This document shows, in pieces, positions 1-9,454 of a stretch of 64,000 nucleotides of DNA (position 1 is the stretch's first letter; every line of letters begins with the position of its first letter). The stretch is from Oscillospiraceae bacterium. GTDB lineage: Bacteria > Bacillota > Clostridia > Oscillospirales > Oscillospiraceae. Below the pieces are notes generated by a model. It made no database searches, was not told the origin of the DNA, and saw only the letters and a list, made by a program, of their open reading frames with translations. The stretch covers positions 62,001 to 126,000 of the forward strand of contig JAGAQA010000003.1 in the NCBI GenBank assembly GCA_017622995.1. Reading direction: 5' to 3'. The translations under genes were made by a program, and so were the position numbers.

Positions 1-954
1 CACACTATGGCTGGCTTCCCAACCCAAAAGGTTCCTTGCCTTCTCAGCATCTGCCCAGAAAGCAGGCAGATCACCGTCCCGGCGTGGACCAATAACATAA
101 GGCAGTTTTATGTTATTGGCTTTTTCAAAAGCTGTAACCAGCTCCAGTACGGAGATTCCATTTCCGGTGCCCAGGTTGATGGCCTCGACACCATTATGGT
201 TCTCGGCGTATTCCAGAGCCTTCAAATGGCCTACTGCCAGATCCACAACATGGAGATAATCCCGCTGGCAGGTGCCGTCCGGTGTTGGATAGTCACCACC
301 GAAGATTGTCAGCTTTTCCAGCTGTCCAGCGGCCACACGGCAAATGTAAGGCATCAGATTATTGGGAATGCCGTTGGGATCGTCGCCCAGCAGACCGGAC
401 TCATGGGCGCCAATGGGGTTAAAATACCGCAGCAGAATCGCGCAGAAATCCGGATGGGCAGTTACATAATCCGTCAGTATCCGTTCAATCATCACCTTCG
501 TCCATCCATAAGGACTAGAGGATTGGATGGCAGGCATTTCTTCTTTGTAAGGATGGGGATTATTCGGACCGTAGACCGTGGCAGAGGAGGAAAACACCAG
601 CTTCTTGCATCCGAACTCTTCCATTACTTCCAGAAGGGTTAGGGCACTGTCAATGTTGTTACGGTAATACTGCAAGGGCTTACGGACACTTTCACCCACC
701 GCTTTGAAGGCGGCAAAGTGAATAGCGGCATCAATCTTGTGGTTTGCGAATACATCTCGGAGCCGCTCTTTGTCAGCAGCATCGAACTGGTAGAATGCAG
801 GCCGCTTGCCGGTAATCGTTTCGATTCGGTCAATCACATCCAGCTTGGCATTGGACAAGTCATCTACAATAATCGTTTCATGGCCTGCGTTCAGCAGTTC
901 TACAACGGTGTGACTTCCGATGTATCCCGCACCACCAGTAACAAGAACAGTCAT
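1..954 (-). CDS. galE: UDP-glucose 4-epimerase (3' end cut by window edge)
   Basis: Interconverts UDP-galactose and UDP-glucose in the cytoplasm, the last Leloir step. The protein opens with the Rossmann NAD motif VTGGAGYIGSHT (about residues 4-15). It carries the SDR catalytic serine in VFSSSATVYG and the YxxxK pair in SPYGWTK, followed by RYFNPIGAH, which is typical of GalE. 318 codons are present, against about 330-340 in the family, so only the extreme C-terminus lies outside the window. The ATG overlaps the galT stop as ATGA, so the two are translationally coupled. It is the last visible gene of the lac/gal operon. The identity is secure. Confidence 0.96.
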   Translation of the reverse strand, partial: MTVLVTGGAGYIGSHTVVELLNAGHETIIVDDLSNAKLDVIDRIETITGKRPAFYQFDAADKERLRDVFANHKIDAAIHFAAFKAVGESVRKPLQYYRNNIDSALTLLEVMEEFGCKKLVFSSSATVYGPNNPHPYKEEMPAIQSSSPYGWTKVMIERILTDYVTAHPDFCAILLRYFNPIGAHESGLLGDDPNGIPNNLMPYICRVAAGQLEKLTIFGGDYPTPDGTCQRDYLHVVDLAVGHLKALEYAENHNGVEAINLGTGNGISVLELVTAFEKANNIKLPYVIGPRRDGDLPAFWADAEKARNLLGWEASHSV

Positions 955-2447
955 CTGTTTTCCTCCTGATTTACATATTCAATGAAACGCTCAAAGGCCG
1001 ATCTTCCCTCAATGGTGCGTTTATAGACACCAGCATGCTCCAGAACCTTGGCAAAAACCTTACCTACCTCCATCTTCAAAATGCAGGAAATATTATCGGC
1101 AGTAAAGTTATGGATCTGCTTCAATTCTTCAACCCAAGGTTTGTGCTTCTCAAGTTCCCCATTCAAACGACGATCGTTCAAAATAGCATCTTCCAATTCA
1201 GCCAGTTCCTTTTTCAGCCGGGCAGGCAAAACTGCCAGTCCCATCACTTCGATCAGGCCAATGTTTTCCTTTTTGATGTGGTGCAATTCCGCATGGGGAT
1301 GATACACACCCAGAGGATGCTCCTCCGTAGTGATGTTATTTCTGAGCACCAGATCCAGTTCGTAATTTCCATCCCGGCGGCGGGCAATGGGCGTAATTGT
1401 GTTGTGGGGTACACCCTTGGTTTCCGCAAAGATAAAGGCCGCCTCATCGGTATAACCACGCCAAGAGCGCAGAATTTTATCTGCCAGTTTGACAATCCGT
1501 TCCCGGTCGGGGCCATTCAGACGGATAACGCTCATGGGCCATCTTACAATCCCAGCGCATACATCCTCGAACCCCCTAAAATGGATTTCCTGCTCAATGG
1601 GCGCACGCTCCATAGGAAAGCTGTAATGTCCACCCTGAAAATGCTCATGGCTCAGAATGCTGCCTCCTACAATTGGAAGATCAGCATTGGAACCGACAAA
1701 GTAGTGCGGGAAGATGGTGACAAAGTCAAGCAGCTTTTCAAAAGCCGCCTTGTCAATCTTCATGGGGGTATGTTCTGCGTTAAAGACAATGCAATGCTCG
1801 TTGTAGTAGACATAAGGACTGTACTGGAGATACCAGTCGGCACCTGCAATGGTAACGGGAATAATTCGGTGATTCTGCCGCGCTGGGTGATTGATCCGGC
1901 CTGCGTACCCCTCATTCTCTGCACAAAGCTGGCACTTTGGATAGCCGGACTGTGGTGCAGCCTTCGCTGCGGCGATAGCTTTGGGATCTTTTTCCGGTTT
2001 GCTCAAATTGATCGTAATATCGAGATTGCCGTATTCCGTAGCAGTTTTCCAACGCATGTCTTTTTGAATGCGGTAGCGTCGAATGTAATCCGTGTCCTGA
2101 GAGAATTGATAGAACCAGTCGGTTGCCTTTCGGGCATCTTGCATATAAAGGGAAGCGAATTTAGCACGCACTTCTCTGGGCGGTGGTGTTAAAACACCCA
2201 TCAATTTGGTATCCAGAAGATCGCGGCTGGTGATGTCCTCTCCGATAATTCCTCTTTCTACCGCATCCTCCAGCAGCCCCTGGAGGATAACCTCCAGAGC
2301 CATTTTGCTGGGCTCTACGGGTTCATAGGAGGATAGCTGGAGAGAGGAAATGAGCTGATTTATGATAAACGCCTTGTCGCAGGGCTCAAACAATTCCTTG
2401 TCCAAGCCATACTGCACCAAAGCGGAAATGTACGAATTGACATTCAT
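951..2447 (-). CDS. galT: Galactose-1-phosphate uridylyltransferase, class II
   Basis: Transfers UMP from UDP-glucose to galactose-1-phosphate, giving UDP-galactose and glucose-1-phosphate. The protein of 498 residues matches the long Firmicutes GalT class rather than the 350-residue E. coli type. Recognisable stretches are SHEHFQGG, FAETKGVPHNTITPI and VYHPHAELHHIKKENIGLIEVMG cut short here to its core HHIKKENIG. The start MNVNSY is preceded by AAAGGAGTGATCTCC; the longer open frame upstream is non-coding and overlaps the galK end. Its stop overlaps the galE start (ATGA). It sits downstream of galK in the same minus-strand operon. Confidence 0.95.
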   Translation of the reverse strand: MNVNSYISALVQYGLDKELFEPCDKAFIINQLISSLQLSSYEPVEPSKMALEVILQGLLEDAVERGIIGEDITSRDLLDTKLMGVLTPPPREVRAKFASLYMQDARKATDWFYQFSQDTDYIRRYRIQKDMRWKTATEYGNLDITINLSKPEKDPKAIAAAKAAPQSGYPKCQLCAENEGYAGRINHPARQNHRIIPVTIAGADWYLQYSPYVYYNEHCIVFNAEHTPMKIDKAAFEKLLDFVTIFPHYFVGSNADLPIVGGSILSHEHFQGGHYSFPMERAPIEQEIHFRGFEDVCAGIVRWPMSVIRLNGPDRERIVKLADKILRSWRGYTDEAAFIFAETKGVPHNTITPIARRRDGNYELDLVLRNNITTEEHPLGVYHPHAELHHIKKENIGLIEVMGLAVLPARLKKELAELEDAILNDRRLNGELEKHKPWVEELKQIHNFTADNISCILKMEVGKVFAKVLEHAGVYKRTIEGRSAFERFIEYVNQEENR

Positions 2448-2497
2448 GGAGATCACTCCTTTTAGGATGTGGGGTGAACTGTGTTCACCCCGATGTT

Positions 2498-3631
2498 TTA
2501 TTTTACTCGGATACCGCCCTGGGGGCGGATGTTCAGCACATGGCACTTATCCGCACCCAAGACCGCTTCTATGCCGGATATAAAAGCATCCAACATATCA
2601 AACGGAACAAACGCTTGTACGGTGCCAGCAAAGCCGCCGCCATGAACACGGTACGCGCCTCTGCCCTGGAGCAGAACATCGCACAATGCCAGTGCAACAG
2701 CCACTTCCTGGTGTTCAACTGCGCCTGTGGGGGAAATATTTTGCAAGTACATCCAGGAACTTCTGCCGGATTCCTTTACAAGCTGCAAAAACGCATCCAT
2801 GTTACCGGATTTCAGTGCTTCAGCCTGTTTCAATACACGGCTATTCTCCTGATAAATATGGATTGCACGGAGAATTGCCCGATCGGAGACCTTGCCGCGA
2901 AGTTCTGGCAGTGCGGAAAAGAACGTATCCGCTGGGATTTGCCGCAGCACTTCCTTCCCGAAAAAAGCGGCGACTTCTCGTATTTCTGTGGGAATAGCGG
3001 CATATTCATCGGTCAAATCCGCATGGTCTGCGCCACTGTCGATAATACACAGGGCATAGCCTGCTTTTGCCAGGTCAAAGTCAATTTTTTCGATGATCGG
3101 TTCCTGGGGATTTTCAAAGTCCATATAGACCAGCCCGCCAACGGAGGATGCCATCTGATCCATCAGACCGCATGGCTTGCCAAAGTACACATTTTCTGCG
3201 TACTGACCAATCTGTGCGATTTCCACTGCAGACAGCTTCTTATCGAAGAACAACTCATTCAGGATAGTCCCGAACAGCACCTCAAAAGCTGCGGAGGAAC
3301 TGAGCCCACTGCCGGGAAGGACGGTGGAGCTGACTACCGCATCAAAGCCCCGAAGCTTTGCGCCTCTCTGGACAAAGCTGTAAGCAACGCCGCGGATCAG
3401 TGCGGCTGTGCTGTTCTTTTCTTCTTCACGAACCGAAAGATCATCCAGTTCTACTTTCATGGTGGGATATCCCTGGGATTGGATCCAGATATTATTCGTA
3501 CCGTTCAGCCAGACCTCTGCAACTGTTTCCAGATTCACCGCGGCTGCGAGAACGCAGCCGCATTGGTGATCCGTGTGATTTCCGCTGATTTCCGTTCTTC
3601 CGGGAGCGGAAAATACGTAGTGTTTTTCCAT
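2498..3631 (-). CDS. galK: Galactokinase
   Basis: Phosphorylates galactose to galactose-1-phosphate with ATP, in the cytoplasm. It is a GHMP kinase of 377 residues, normal for GalK. The galactokinase signature GRTEISGNHTDHQ lies at about residues 11-23, the ATP-binding LPGSGLSSSAAFE near residue 115, and the C-terminal GHMP motif HGGGFAGT near residue 335. I place the start at the ATG preceded by GAGAGGA; a TTG four codons upstream is also open. The gene lies between the symporter and galT. Its substrate comes from LacZ cleavage of lactose or from imported galactose. Confidence 0.95.
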   Translation of the reverse strand: MEKHYVFSAPGRTEISGNHTDHQCGCVLAAAVNLETVAEVWLNGTNNIWIQSQGYPTMKVELDDLSVREEEKNSTAALIRGVAYSFVQRGAKLRGFDAVVSSTVLPGSGLSSSAAFEVLFGTILNELFFDKKLSAVEIAQIGQYAENVYFGKPCGLMDQMASSVGGLVYMDFENPQEPIIEKIDFDLAKAGYALCIIDSGADHADLTDEYAAIPTEIREVAAFFGKEVLRQIPADTFFSALPELRGKVSDRAILRAIHIYQENSRVLKQAEALKSGNMDAFLQLVKESGRSSWMYLQNISPTGAVEHQEVAVALALCDVLLQGRGAYRVHGGGFAGTVQAFVPFDMLDAFISGIEAVLGADKCHVLNIRPQGGIRVK

Positions 3632-3667
3632 GGTTCCTCTCAAAACTTGAAAGTTGATAACTTTTAC

Positions 3668-5035
3668 TTATACCTTACGGGACGCCAGAACCTGCTTATT
3701 GGCCTTTTCAACATTCAATTGGGTCAGCAGGAAGGTGACCAGTCCGCAGAAAATCGCGGGCAGCCACAGGTACATGACATTCAGCATGGTAATCACGGAG
3801 TCGGGCTGAACAGCTGCACCGCCCTGAATAAAGCCGCTTGCAGCCAGCAGCCAGCCGGAGACTGCGGTACCCAAACCACCACCGAGCTTAACACCCAGAG
3901 AGGTGCAGGAGTACATGGTGCCATCGATACGCTTACCGGTAGTCAGATAGGTATAGTCAGAGGCAGAAGCGATAACCGCATTCAGGTCGCCCTGCAGGGG
4001 GCACATGCCCAGAGAAGCAACAGCAGTGAAGGCCAGCATCATGGGGACACTGCCCAGGTAGGCAGCCACAATCACCAGGACTCTTGCAAGGGTCGCCACA
4101 GCGTAGCCGCTATAGTTGATTCTGTACATGCCGCCCAGCTTTGCAACAACGGTGGGCACCAGCAGCAGGCCGATGATCATGGGGATATTTAGTGCAGTAG
4201 CGAACTTACCCAACAGGTTCGCATCGCCCAGGACATAGGTCATGTAGTAAGTACCAACACCGGTGAAAGCAGAGTACAGCTGAGTCAGCAGATAAACACC
4301 CAAAATCAGCAGGTAGTACTTGTTCTTGATCAGCAAGCCAGCTGCTTCACGCAGGGAATACTTTTCGGCGGGAGCGTCAGTCTCTTTCTTGGTTTCATTT
4401 TCCTCTTCGGGCAGCTCTTTCAGGGACAGAACGGAGATGGTGTTGGAAATAATACCGATGATAACATAGATCAGCGCAACGATTCTCCATGCGGCGGCAT
4501 CATTGCCAAAGTGAGCAACGAGGCCGAAGGTAACAGCCTGGATGATGGTGCTGGTGATGAATGCAAATACGAAACGGAGAGAGCCCAGCTGGACGCGCTC
4601 ATTCTCGTTTTTGGTAACCAGAGCAGTCAGTGCAGAGTAAGCAATGTTGTTTGCGGTGTAGAAGCCAGCGTTCAGCATTACATAGAAGATGAAGAAGAAG
4701 GCGTACTGTGCAACCTGACCCCAGGAAGTGGGAATGGCGAAGATTGCGAACAGGCAGACACCGCAGCCGAAGTAAGGCCACAGCATCCAGGGACGGGCTT
4801 TGCCCATCTTGGTATGTGTCTTATCAATGAGGGAGCCGAAGATGACATCGGAAATTCCGTCGAAGATCTTGGCAACTGCCATCAAGGTACCGATAATGCC
4901 GGGGTTCAGACCGATGGTATCGGTCAGGTAGATCATTACGAAGAAGGTCAGGAACGCATACACCACATTGCCTCCGATGTCACCGGAGCCGTATCCGATC
5001 TTGTTGTACCACTTCAAATATCTCTTTTCAGTCAT
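3668..5035 (-). CDS. GPH-family sugar:cation symporter, probably lactose/galactoside permease
   Basis: An integral membrane transporter of 455 residues with about twelve hydrophobic segments. The N-terminus has the glycoside-pentoside-hexuronide (GPH/MelB/LacS) features YGSGDIGGN and DGISDVIFGSLIDKTHTKMGKARP in its loop 2-3 region (quoted here only as DGISD and GKARPW). It has no C-terminal PTS EIIA domain such as Streptococcus LacS carries. It is the second gene of the operon, directly after lacZ, so lactose or another beta-galactoside is the likely substrate; sequence alone cannot separate lactose from melibiose or galactose. The ATG follows AAAGGAGAATTTCT. Confidence 0.88.
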   Translation of the reverse strand: MTEKRYLKWYNKIGYGSGDIGGNVVYAFLTFFVMIYLTDTIGLNPGIIGTLMAVAKIFDGISDVIFGSLIDKTHTKMGKARPWMLWPYFGCGVCLFAIFAIPTSWGQVAQYAFFFIFYVMLNAGFYTANNIAYSALTALVTKNENERVQLGSLRFVFAFITSTIIQAVTFGLVAHFGNDAAAWRIVALIYVIIGIISNTISVLSLKELPEEENETKKETDAPAEKYSLREAAGLLIKNKYYLLILGVYLLTQLYSAFTGVGTYYMTYVLGDANLLGKFATALNIPMIIGLLLVPTVVAKLGGMYRINYSGYAVATLARVLVIVAAYLGSVPMMLAFTAVASLGMCPLQGDLNAVIASASDYTYLTTGKRIDGTMYSCTSLGVKLGGGLGTAVSGWLLAASGFIQGGAAVQPDSVITMLNVMYLWLPAIFCGLVTFLLTQLNVEKANKQVLASRKV

Positions 5036-5089
5036 AGAAATTCTCCTTTATTATTTCATTTCGGGTGGGGGGTCCCCCACCCATGTTTC

Positions 5090-8000
5090 TTACTTGGATT
5101 CGGGGATAAGACGGATACTGAAGTCGATGGTTTCGTCAGTGAGGCGGTACTTTTCCATCAGATCGGGACCACAGCTGGCGGAGCCAATGCCGTTCTGACG
5201 ATAATCCACGCACAGGACAGTGCTGCCGGACTTCTCCAGCTCGAAGTTATGGCCCTTAGTGGTCAGTTCCTCCTGGGTGTAGTGGGACGCGTTGAAGCTA
5301 AAACCTTCGGTACTGACAACAGTTATGCGCAGATCTTCACTTTCCAGCACAGCGTAGTCGCAATCGCCGTGGGCACCGTTCTCCTGGGGACGGATGTAAT
5401 CCTCATGCAGGCCGGTGACGGTGTCGGTAAACAGGCCGTGCCATGCGGCGTTGCGCTTATCGACGTAGTTCTCCATGGGACCCAGGCCGTAGTAGGTGAC
5501 ATTCTCCAGACGCTCAGGCAGGAACATTCTCAGGCCGAAGCGGGGCAGTTCGGGGAATTCGGGGTTACGCTTTGCCAGGATATCTACGGTGATAGCGCCG
5601 GTGACGCTGACAGTCCAATCCAGTTCAATGCTCACAAACTTCTGAATGGTAGTAGCGGCGATGGACACATTGGAGTGGATACGCACCTCGTTTTCGGTGG
5701 CTACAAAGTGAGTGTTGTAGGCGCGAGTCACCATGTGATCGTAGTAGGCAGCCATCCAGTACAGCTTCAGCTTCCGGTCATTGTCGGTGGGCGCTCTCCA
5801 GATGTTAAAGTTCATGCCTCTGTCCAGCACTTCTTTGCCATCGAAGGTCATTTTTTCGAACATACCGGTAAACCTGTCGTACTGATAAGTAAAGGTCTTA
5901 GTGCTGATAGTGATGTAACGGTCGCCTTCGGTAGTGGTGATGCAGCTCTCGCTTACAGGCTTGGCTTTCCAAATCTGCAAAGCTGTTTGATTTCGCCCAT
6001 CCTGATTCAGCAGCGGGATTTCGTCAAAGCCAAGGACAAAGCCTTCTGTCATCAGTTCGGTGCTGTTTTTCAACTGATAGATGATTTTCAGATAGCACCG
6101 GCCTTTTTCGGGAATCTCAATACTCAGAGGAACTGTTCCGTCACAGTGGGGGGCAACTGCCGGAAGCTTCTCTATTCTCCCACTGACGACAACGCTGCCA
6201 TCGCAGTTTACCTCGTAGGATGCGGTAATGTAGTCAGACAGGCTGACGAAGTCCATGTAGTTGTGGACAGTTAGCTGGCCGGACTTGGGATCGTAGGATT
6301 GCACACGGACAGGACGGTGGACATTCTTGTATTCCATCAAACCGGTGCCGGGAGTTCTATCAGGATATACCAGACCATCAACACAGAAGTTGCCGTCATG
6401 GGGCCATTCGCCGCTATCACCGCCGTACAGGTACTTTGCCTTGCCGTTCTCAGCAACACCGGCGTAGATTGCGTGGTCACACCATTCCCAGACGAAACCG
6501 CCGCACATGATGTCATGCTCCTGGATAAACTGCCAGTAGTCTTCCAGGTCGCCGGGGCCGTTGCCCATGGCGTGTGCATATTCGCACATCAGGAAGGGCT
6601 TGTCCGGGTTGGAGTCCAGATACCGCTGCAAACGCTCCAGGGAAGGGTACATATCGCTGTACAGGTCGATGTTGGAGAAGTCGTACTTACGCTTGCGGCT
6701 GCGGTACTGGCTGCTTTCATAGTGGGTCAGACGAGCGGGATCGAAGTGCTTGGTCCAGGCCAAAGCTGCCTCGAAGCAGCAGCCGTAGGAACTTTCGTTA
6801 CCCATGGACCAGCAGATGACGGAGGGGCGGTTCTTATCACGCTGAACACAGCGCTGAGTGCGGTCCATGGTCGCTTCCAGGAATTCGGGATTATCTGCAA
6901 AGGGTTCGTTCCAGGTTTCCACATGGTTCTCCCAGATGTCATTTTCCTTGCAGTACAGTGCGGAAGCGCCGTGGCTTTCGTTATCAGCTTCGTCAATGAC
7001 GAGAAATCCGTACTGATCACACAGCTGGTAGAACATGGGGGCGTTAGGATAGTGGCTGGTACGGATAGCATTGAAGTTGTACTCCTTGATCATTCGCAGA
7101 TCCCGCTTCATGTGCTCGACGCTGATGACGGGGCCGGTTACGGGGTCGGAGTCATGACGGTTGACACCGCGGAATTTGATGGGGTTTCCATTCAGGAAAA
7201 CCATGTTGTTCTCGATGTGAATCTCCCGGAAGCCGATGCGGTCAGTGATGACTTCATCAGGCGTTTCCAGCAGCAGGGTGTACAGGTAAGGCTGCTCAGG
7301 GTTCCAGAGGGTGGGGTTCTTGACCGTGAACACTGCCTGATGGGTGTAAGCACCGCCGTCAAAAACCTTGACGACACCGGTACCTACGGTCTTTTCTGCC
7401 GCATTCAGCAGTTTCATCTTAGTGGGAACAAACTCGCCGTTGTAGGCAAAACGAATACGGACGGTTGCCTCCTCTTCATCCAGCAGCGTGGTGATAAAGT
7501 AATCCCGGATGCAGCTTTCAGGGCGCTTCAGGATGTATACATCCCGGAAGATGCCAGAGGTACGGAACTTATCCTGATCCTCCAGGTAACTGCCGTCGCA
7601 CCATTTCAGAACCATCACTGCCAGCGTGTTCTTGCCTTCCCGAATCGTCTCGGTAACATCGAATTCGGAAGTGGAGTGGGAAACTTCGTTGTAGCCTAAA
7701 AAGGTACCGTTGAGCCAGAGATAGAAGCAGGAATCAACTCCCTCGAAGTTCAGATACGCCTTGGGAGCATCCGCGTTGCTTTCATACACAAAGTCGTACA
7801 GATAAGCACCGCAGGGATTCTCATAAGGGACAAAGGGAGGATCTGCGGGGAAGGGATAACGGATGTTAGTGTACTGGTGCCGATCATAGCCGTGGTTCTG
7901 CCAGACGCTGGGAACCGGGATCGTATTCCAGTCGGAAGCGTCGTATCCGGCTGCGTAGAACTCGTCGGTCAGTTCGTGAACGCTCGCAAAATACTTGAAT

Positions 8001-8155
8001 TTCCAGTCGCCATTCAAGAGCTGAAAGCGGTCAGAATGTTCCCGGTGCTCTACCAGATCATCCATTCGGTTGGATGCGGGGATGAAGTATGCACGATTGG
8101 GGGTTGTGCCGAGATGATGGGTATGCAGATCTTCGTAGTAAGCTGGTACAATCAT
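5090..8155 (-). CDS. lacZ: Beta-galactosidase, GH2 (LacZ type)
   Basis: Hydrolyses lactose to glucose and galactose in the cytoplasm. The 1,021-residue length is close to E. coli LacZ. A jelly-roll sugar-binding domain with DWNTIPVPSVWQ (about 75-86) is followed by Ig-like domains, then the TIM barrel starting near FRGVNRHD (about 329-336). The acid/base Glu is in WSMGNESS (Glu 454) and the nucleophile Glu in FLMCEYAHAMGNG (Glu 525). The C-terminal beta-gal small domain includes PTDND and YYGLGPMENYVDR-like sequence. The start follows AGGAGGGAATAAA. It is the first gene of the operon, next to the divergent araC-type regulator, and is very probably under that regulator. Confidence 0.96.
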   Translation of the reverse strand: MIVPAYYEDLHTHHLGTTPNRAYFIPASNRMDDLVEHREHSDRFQLLNGDWKFKYFASVHELTDEFYAAGYDASDWNTIPVPSVWQNHGYDRHQYTNIRYPFPADPPFVPYENPCGAYLYDFVYESNADAPKAYLNFEGVDSCFYLWLNGTFLGYNEVSHSTSEFDVTETIREGKNTLAVMVLKWCDGSYLEDQDKFRTSGIFRDVYILKRPESCIRDYFITTLLDEEEATVRIRFAYNGEFVPTKMKLLNAAEKTVGTGVVKVFDGGAYTHQAVFTVKNPTLWNPEQPYLYTLLLETPDEVITDRIGFREIHIENNMVFLNGNPIKFRGVNRHDSDPVTGPVISVEHMKRDLRMIKEYNFNAIRTSHYPNAPMFYQLCDQYGFLVIDEADNESHGASALYCKENDIWENHVETWNEPFADNPEFLEATMDRTQRCVQRDKNRPSVICWSMGNESSYGCCFEAALAWTKHFDPARLTHYESSQYRSRKRKYDFSNIDLYSDMYPSLERLQRYLDSNPDKPFLMCEYAHAMGNGPGDLEDYWQFIQEHDIMCGGFVWEWCDHAIYAGVAENGKAKYLYGGDSGEWPHDGNFCVDGLVYPDRTPGTGLMEYKNVHRPVRVQSYDPKSGQLTVHNYMDFVSLSDYITASYEVNCDGSVVVSGRIEKLPAVAPHCDGTVPLSIEIPEKGRCYLKIIYQLKNSTELMTEGFVLGFDEIPLLNQDGRNQTALQIWKAKPVSESCITTTEGDRYITISTKTFTYQYDRFTGMFEKMTFDGKEVLDRGMNFNIWRAPTDNDRKLKLYWMAAYYDHMVTRAYNTHFVATENEVRIHSNVSIAATTIQKFVSIELDWTVSVTGAITVDILAKRNPEFPELPRFGLRMFLPERLENVTYYGLGPMENYVDKRNAAWHGLFTDTVTGLHEDYIRPQENGAHGDCDYAVLESEDLRITVVSTEGFSFNASHYTQEELTTKGHNFELEKSGSTVLCVDYRQNGIGSASCGPDLMEKYRLTDETIDFSIRLIPESK

Positions 8156-8370
8156 TTTATTCCCTCCTGTTTTTTGTATCCGCTGTATAACTTCTGCTCT
8201 AATTTTAGGAAATCGTGAAGAAAAAATGAATAAACAGAGATGGACAAAATATGCACGAAATGATACTATATAAAAAAACGAGTTTCCTTTCTTTTCGATT
8301 TAGGAGGTTTTAGATACATTTTTTCTGCAAATATACAGGATGCATAAAACATTAGCAGGAGGTTTATACA
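8156..8370. promoter_or_regulatory. Divergent control region between lacZ and the AraC-type gene
   Basis: This 215-base AT-rich gap must hold the promoters of both flanking units. On the minus strand, TTATAC (plus-strand positions 8185-8190) is a plausible -10 for lacZ with no good -35, as expected for an AraC-activated promoter. On the plus strand there are ribosome-site-like AGGAGG sequences at about 8301 and before the araC ATG. I could not fix AraC half-sites with confidence. Confidence 0.4.
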
Positions 8371-9231
8371 ATGTACATAAACTCTGGGTATCTGAACAAT
8401 TCAAGAGTGCCGTATAAAAACAAATCCAAACCCCTGATTGTTGGAAGCTGCGGTACTTATCGGCTCCAAACGGTAAAAAAACTGCCCACATGGCGACCAC
8501 GTGGGCGTTTGGACTATCAATTATTGTATGTCGTGTCCGGTAAAGCACATTTCTATTTTGATGACGCAGAGCGTATTGTTACCGCAGGGCATATGGTTCT
8601 ATTTCAGCCGCGGCAGGAACAGCATTATGAATACTTCGGAACAGACAAGACAGAAGTGTACTGGGTTCATTTTACCGGAAGCAACGTAAAAAACATTCTG
8701 CGAAGATATGACATTCCTTTGGACACTCCTGTTTTTTACTCTGGTGCCTCTGCTATTTATGCCTATCTTTTTAAGGAAATGATCAATGAGCTTCAAACCT
8801 GCCGTACAGGTTATGAAGAATTGCTGGCTATGTACCTGCGGCAGATATTGATTCTTGTGCAGCGGACCCGTCAGGAACATAGACCCAGTATAAGCACACA
8901 CATTCAAGAAGAAATGGAATACGCGCGACGCTACTTCAATGAGCATTATAATGAGCAAATCAGTATTGAAGATTATGCGGAATCCAGAAATATGAGCGTT
9001 AGTTGGTTTCAAAGAAACTTCAAGCAAATTGTAAATTACTCCCCTATGCAGTATATCCTTACCATTCGCATGAACAATGCAGCCAGCCTACTGGAATCAA
9101 CAGATTACAGCATGGCAGAGATTTCCACTATTGTTGGCTACGATAATCCGTTATATTTTAGCCGTTTGTTTAAGAAACAAAAAGGAGTGTCTCCGTCTGA
9201 ATATAGGAAATTGGTTTCCCAAAAAGACTAA
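8371..9231 (+). CDS. AraC-family transcriptional regulator of the lac/gal operon
   Basis: A 286-residue cytoplasmic regulator. The N-terminal half looks like the AraC cupin ligand pocket (LLYVVSGKAHFYFDD, LFQPRQEQHYEYFG near residues 50-95). The C-terminal 100 residues form the double helix-turn-helix: ISIEDYAESRNMS for the first helix pair and MAEISTIVGYDNPLYFSRLFKK, cut here to GYDNPLYFSRLFKK, for the second, with PSEYRK at the end. The ATG follows CAGGAGGTTTATACA. Divergence from lacZ indicates control of lactose/galactose use. The 3' end abuts a broken isochorismatase-like gene on the other strand. Confidence 0.9.
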   Translation: MYINSGYLNNSRVPYKNKSKPLIVGSCGTYRLQTVKKLPTWRPRGRLDYQLLYVVSGKAHFYFDDAERIVTAGHMVLFQPRQEQHYEYFGTDKTEVYWVHFTGSNVKNILRRYDIPLDTPVFYSGASAIYAYLFKEMINELQTCRTGYEELLAMYLRQILILVQRTRQEHRPSISTHIQEEMEYARRYFNEHYNEQISIEDYAESRNMSVSWFQRNFKQIVNYSPMQYILTIRMNNAASLLESTDYSMAEISTIVGYDNPLYFSRLFKKQKGVSPSEYRKLVSQKD

Positions 9232-9239
9232 ACTGGCAG

Positions 9240-9418
9240 TTTTTTCCTTTCTGGGTATGCAGGTAATCACCCCCGTGTGTATCTCTAGTGAAAATCACCT
9301 TACCGGGAAATGCTTTTACCTTCGCTAAAACATTCGGAATAATCGCTGATGCATGAACACTGCCAAGGCTTCCAATAGTAAAATCATTCTGCATATCAAC
9401 GACAATGAGATATTTCAT
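9240..9418 (-). pseudogene. N-terminal remnant of an isochorismatase/nicotinamidase-like hydrolase
   Basis: The frame starts with a good ribosome site (TAGGAGTGTTTATT) and reads MKYLIVVDMQNDFTIGSLGS, then VIFTRDTH and DYLHTQKGK. This is the N-terminal third of the cysteine-hydrolase family, including the catalytic Asp in DMQNDF. After about residue 60 the similarity stops and the frame runs into the 3' end of the araC-type gene, reading unrelated residues until a stop at 9170. The Lys and Cys of the catalytic triad would be missing, so this is a truncated gene and probably not functional. The break point at about 9240 may mark a recombination junction. Confidence 0.65.
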
Positions 9419-9454
9419 AATAAACACTCCTACTATCAAGTAGAATCTCCATGA

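Noticed and set aside
4511-6274. Long plus-strand open frame of 587 codons opposite lacZ and the symporter
   Set aside because: It is a shadow of the real minus-strand genes, crosses their boundary, has no ribosome site and no recognisable motif. The same holds for the plus-strand frames at 2474-4192 and 6299-7699.
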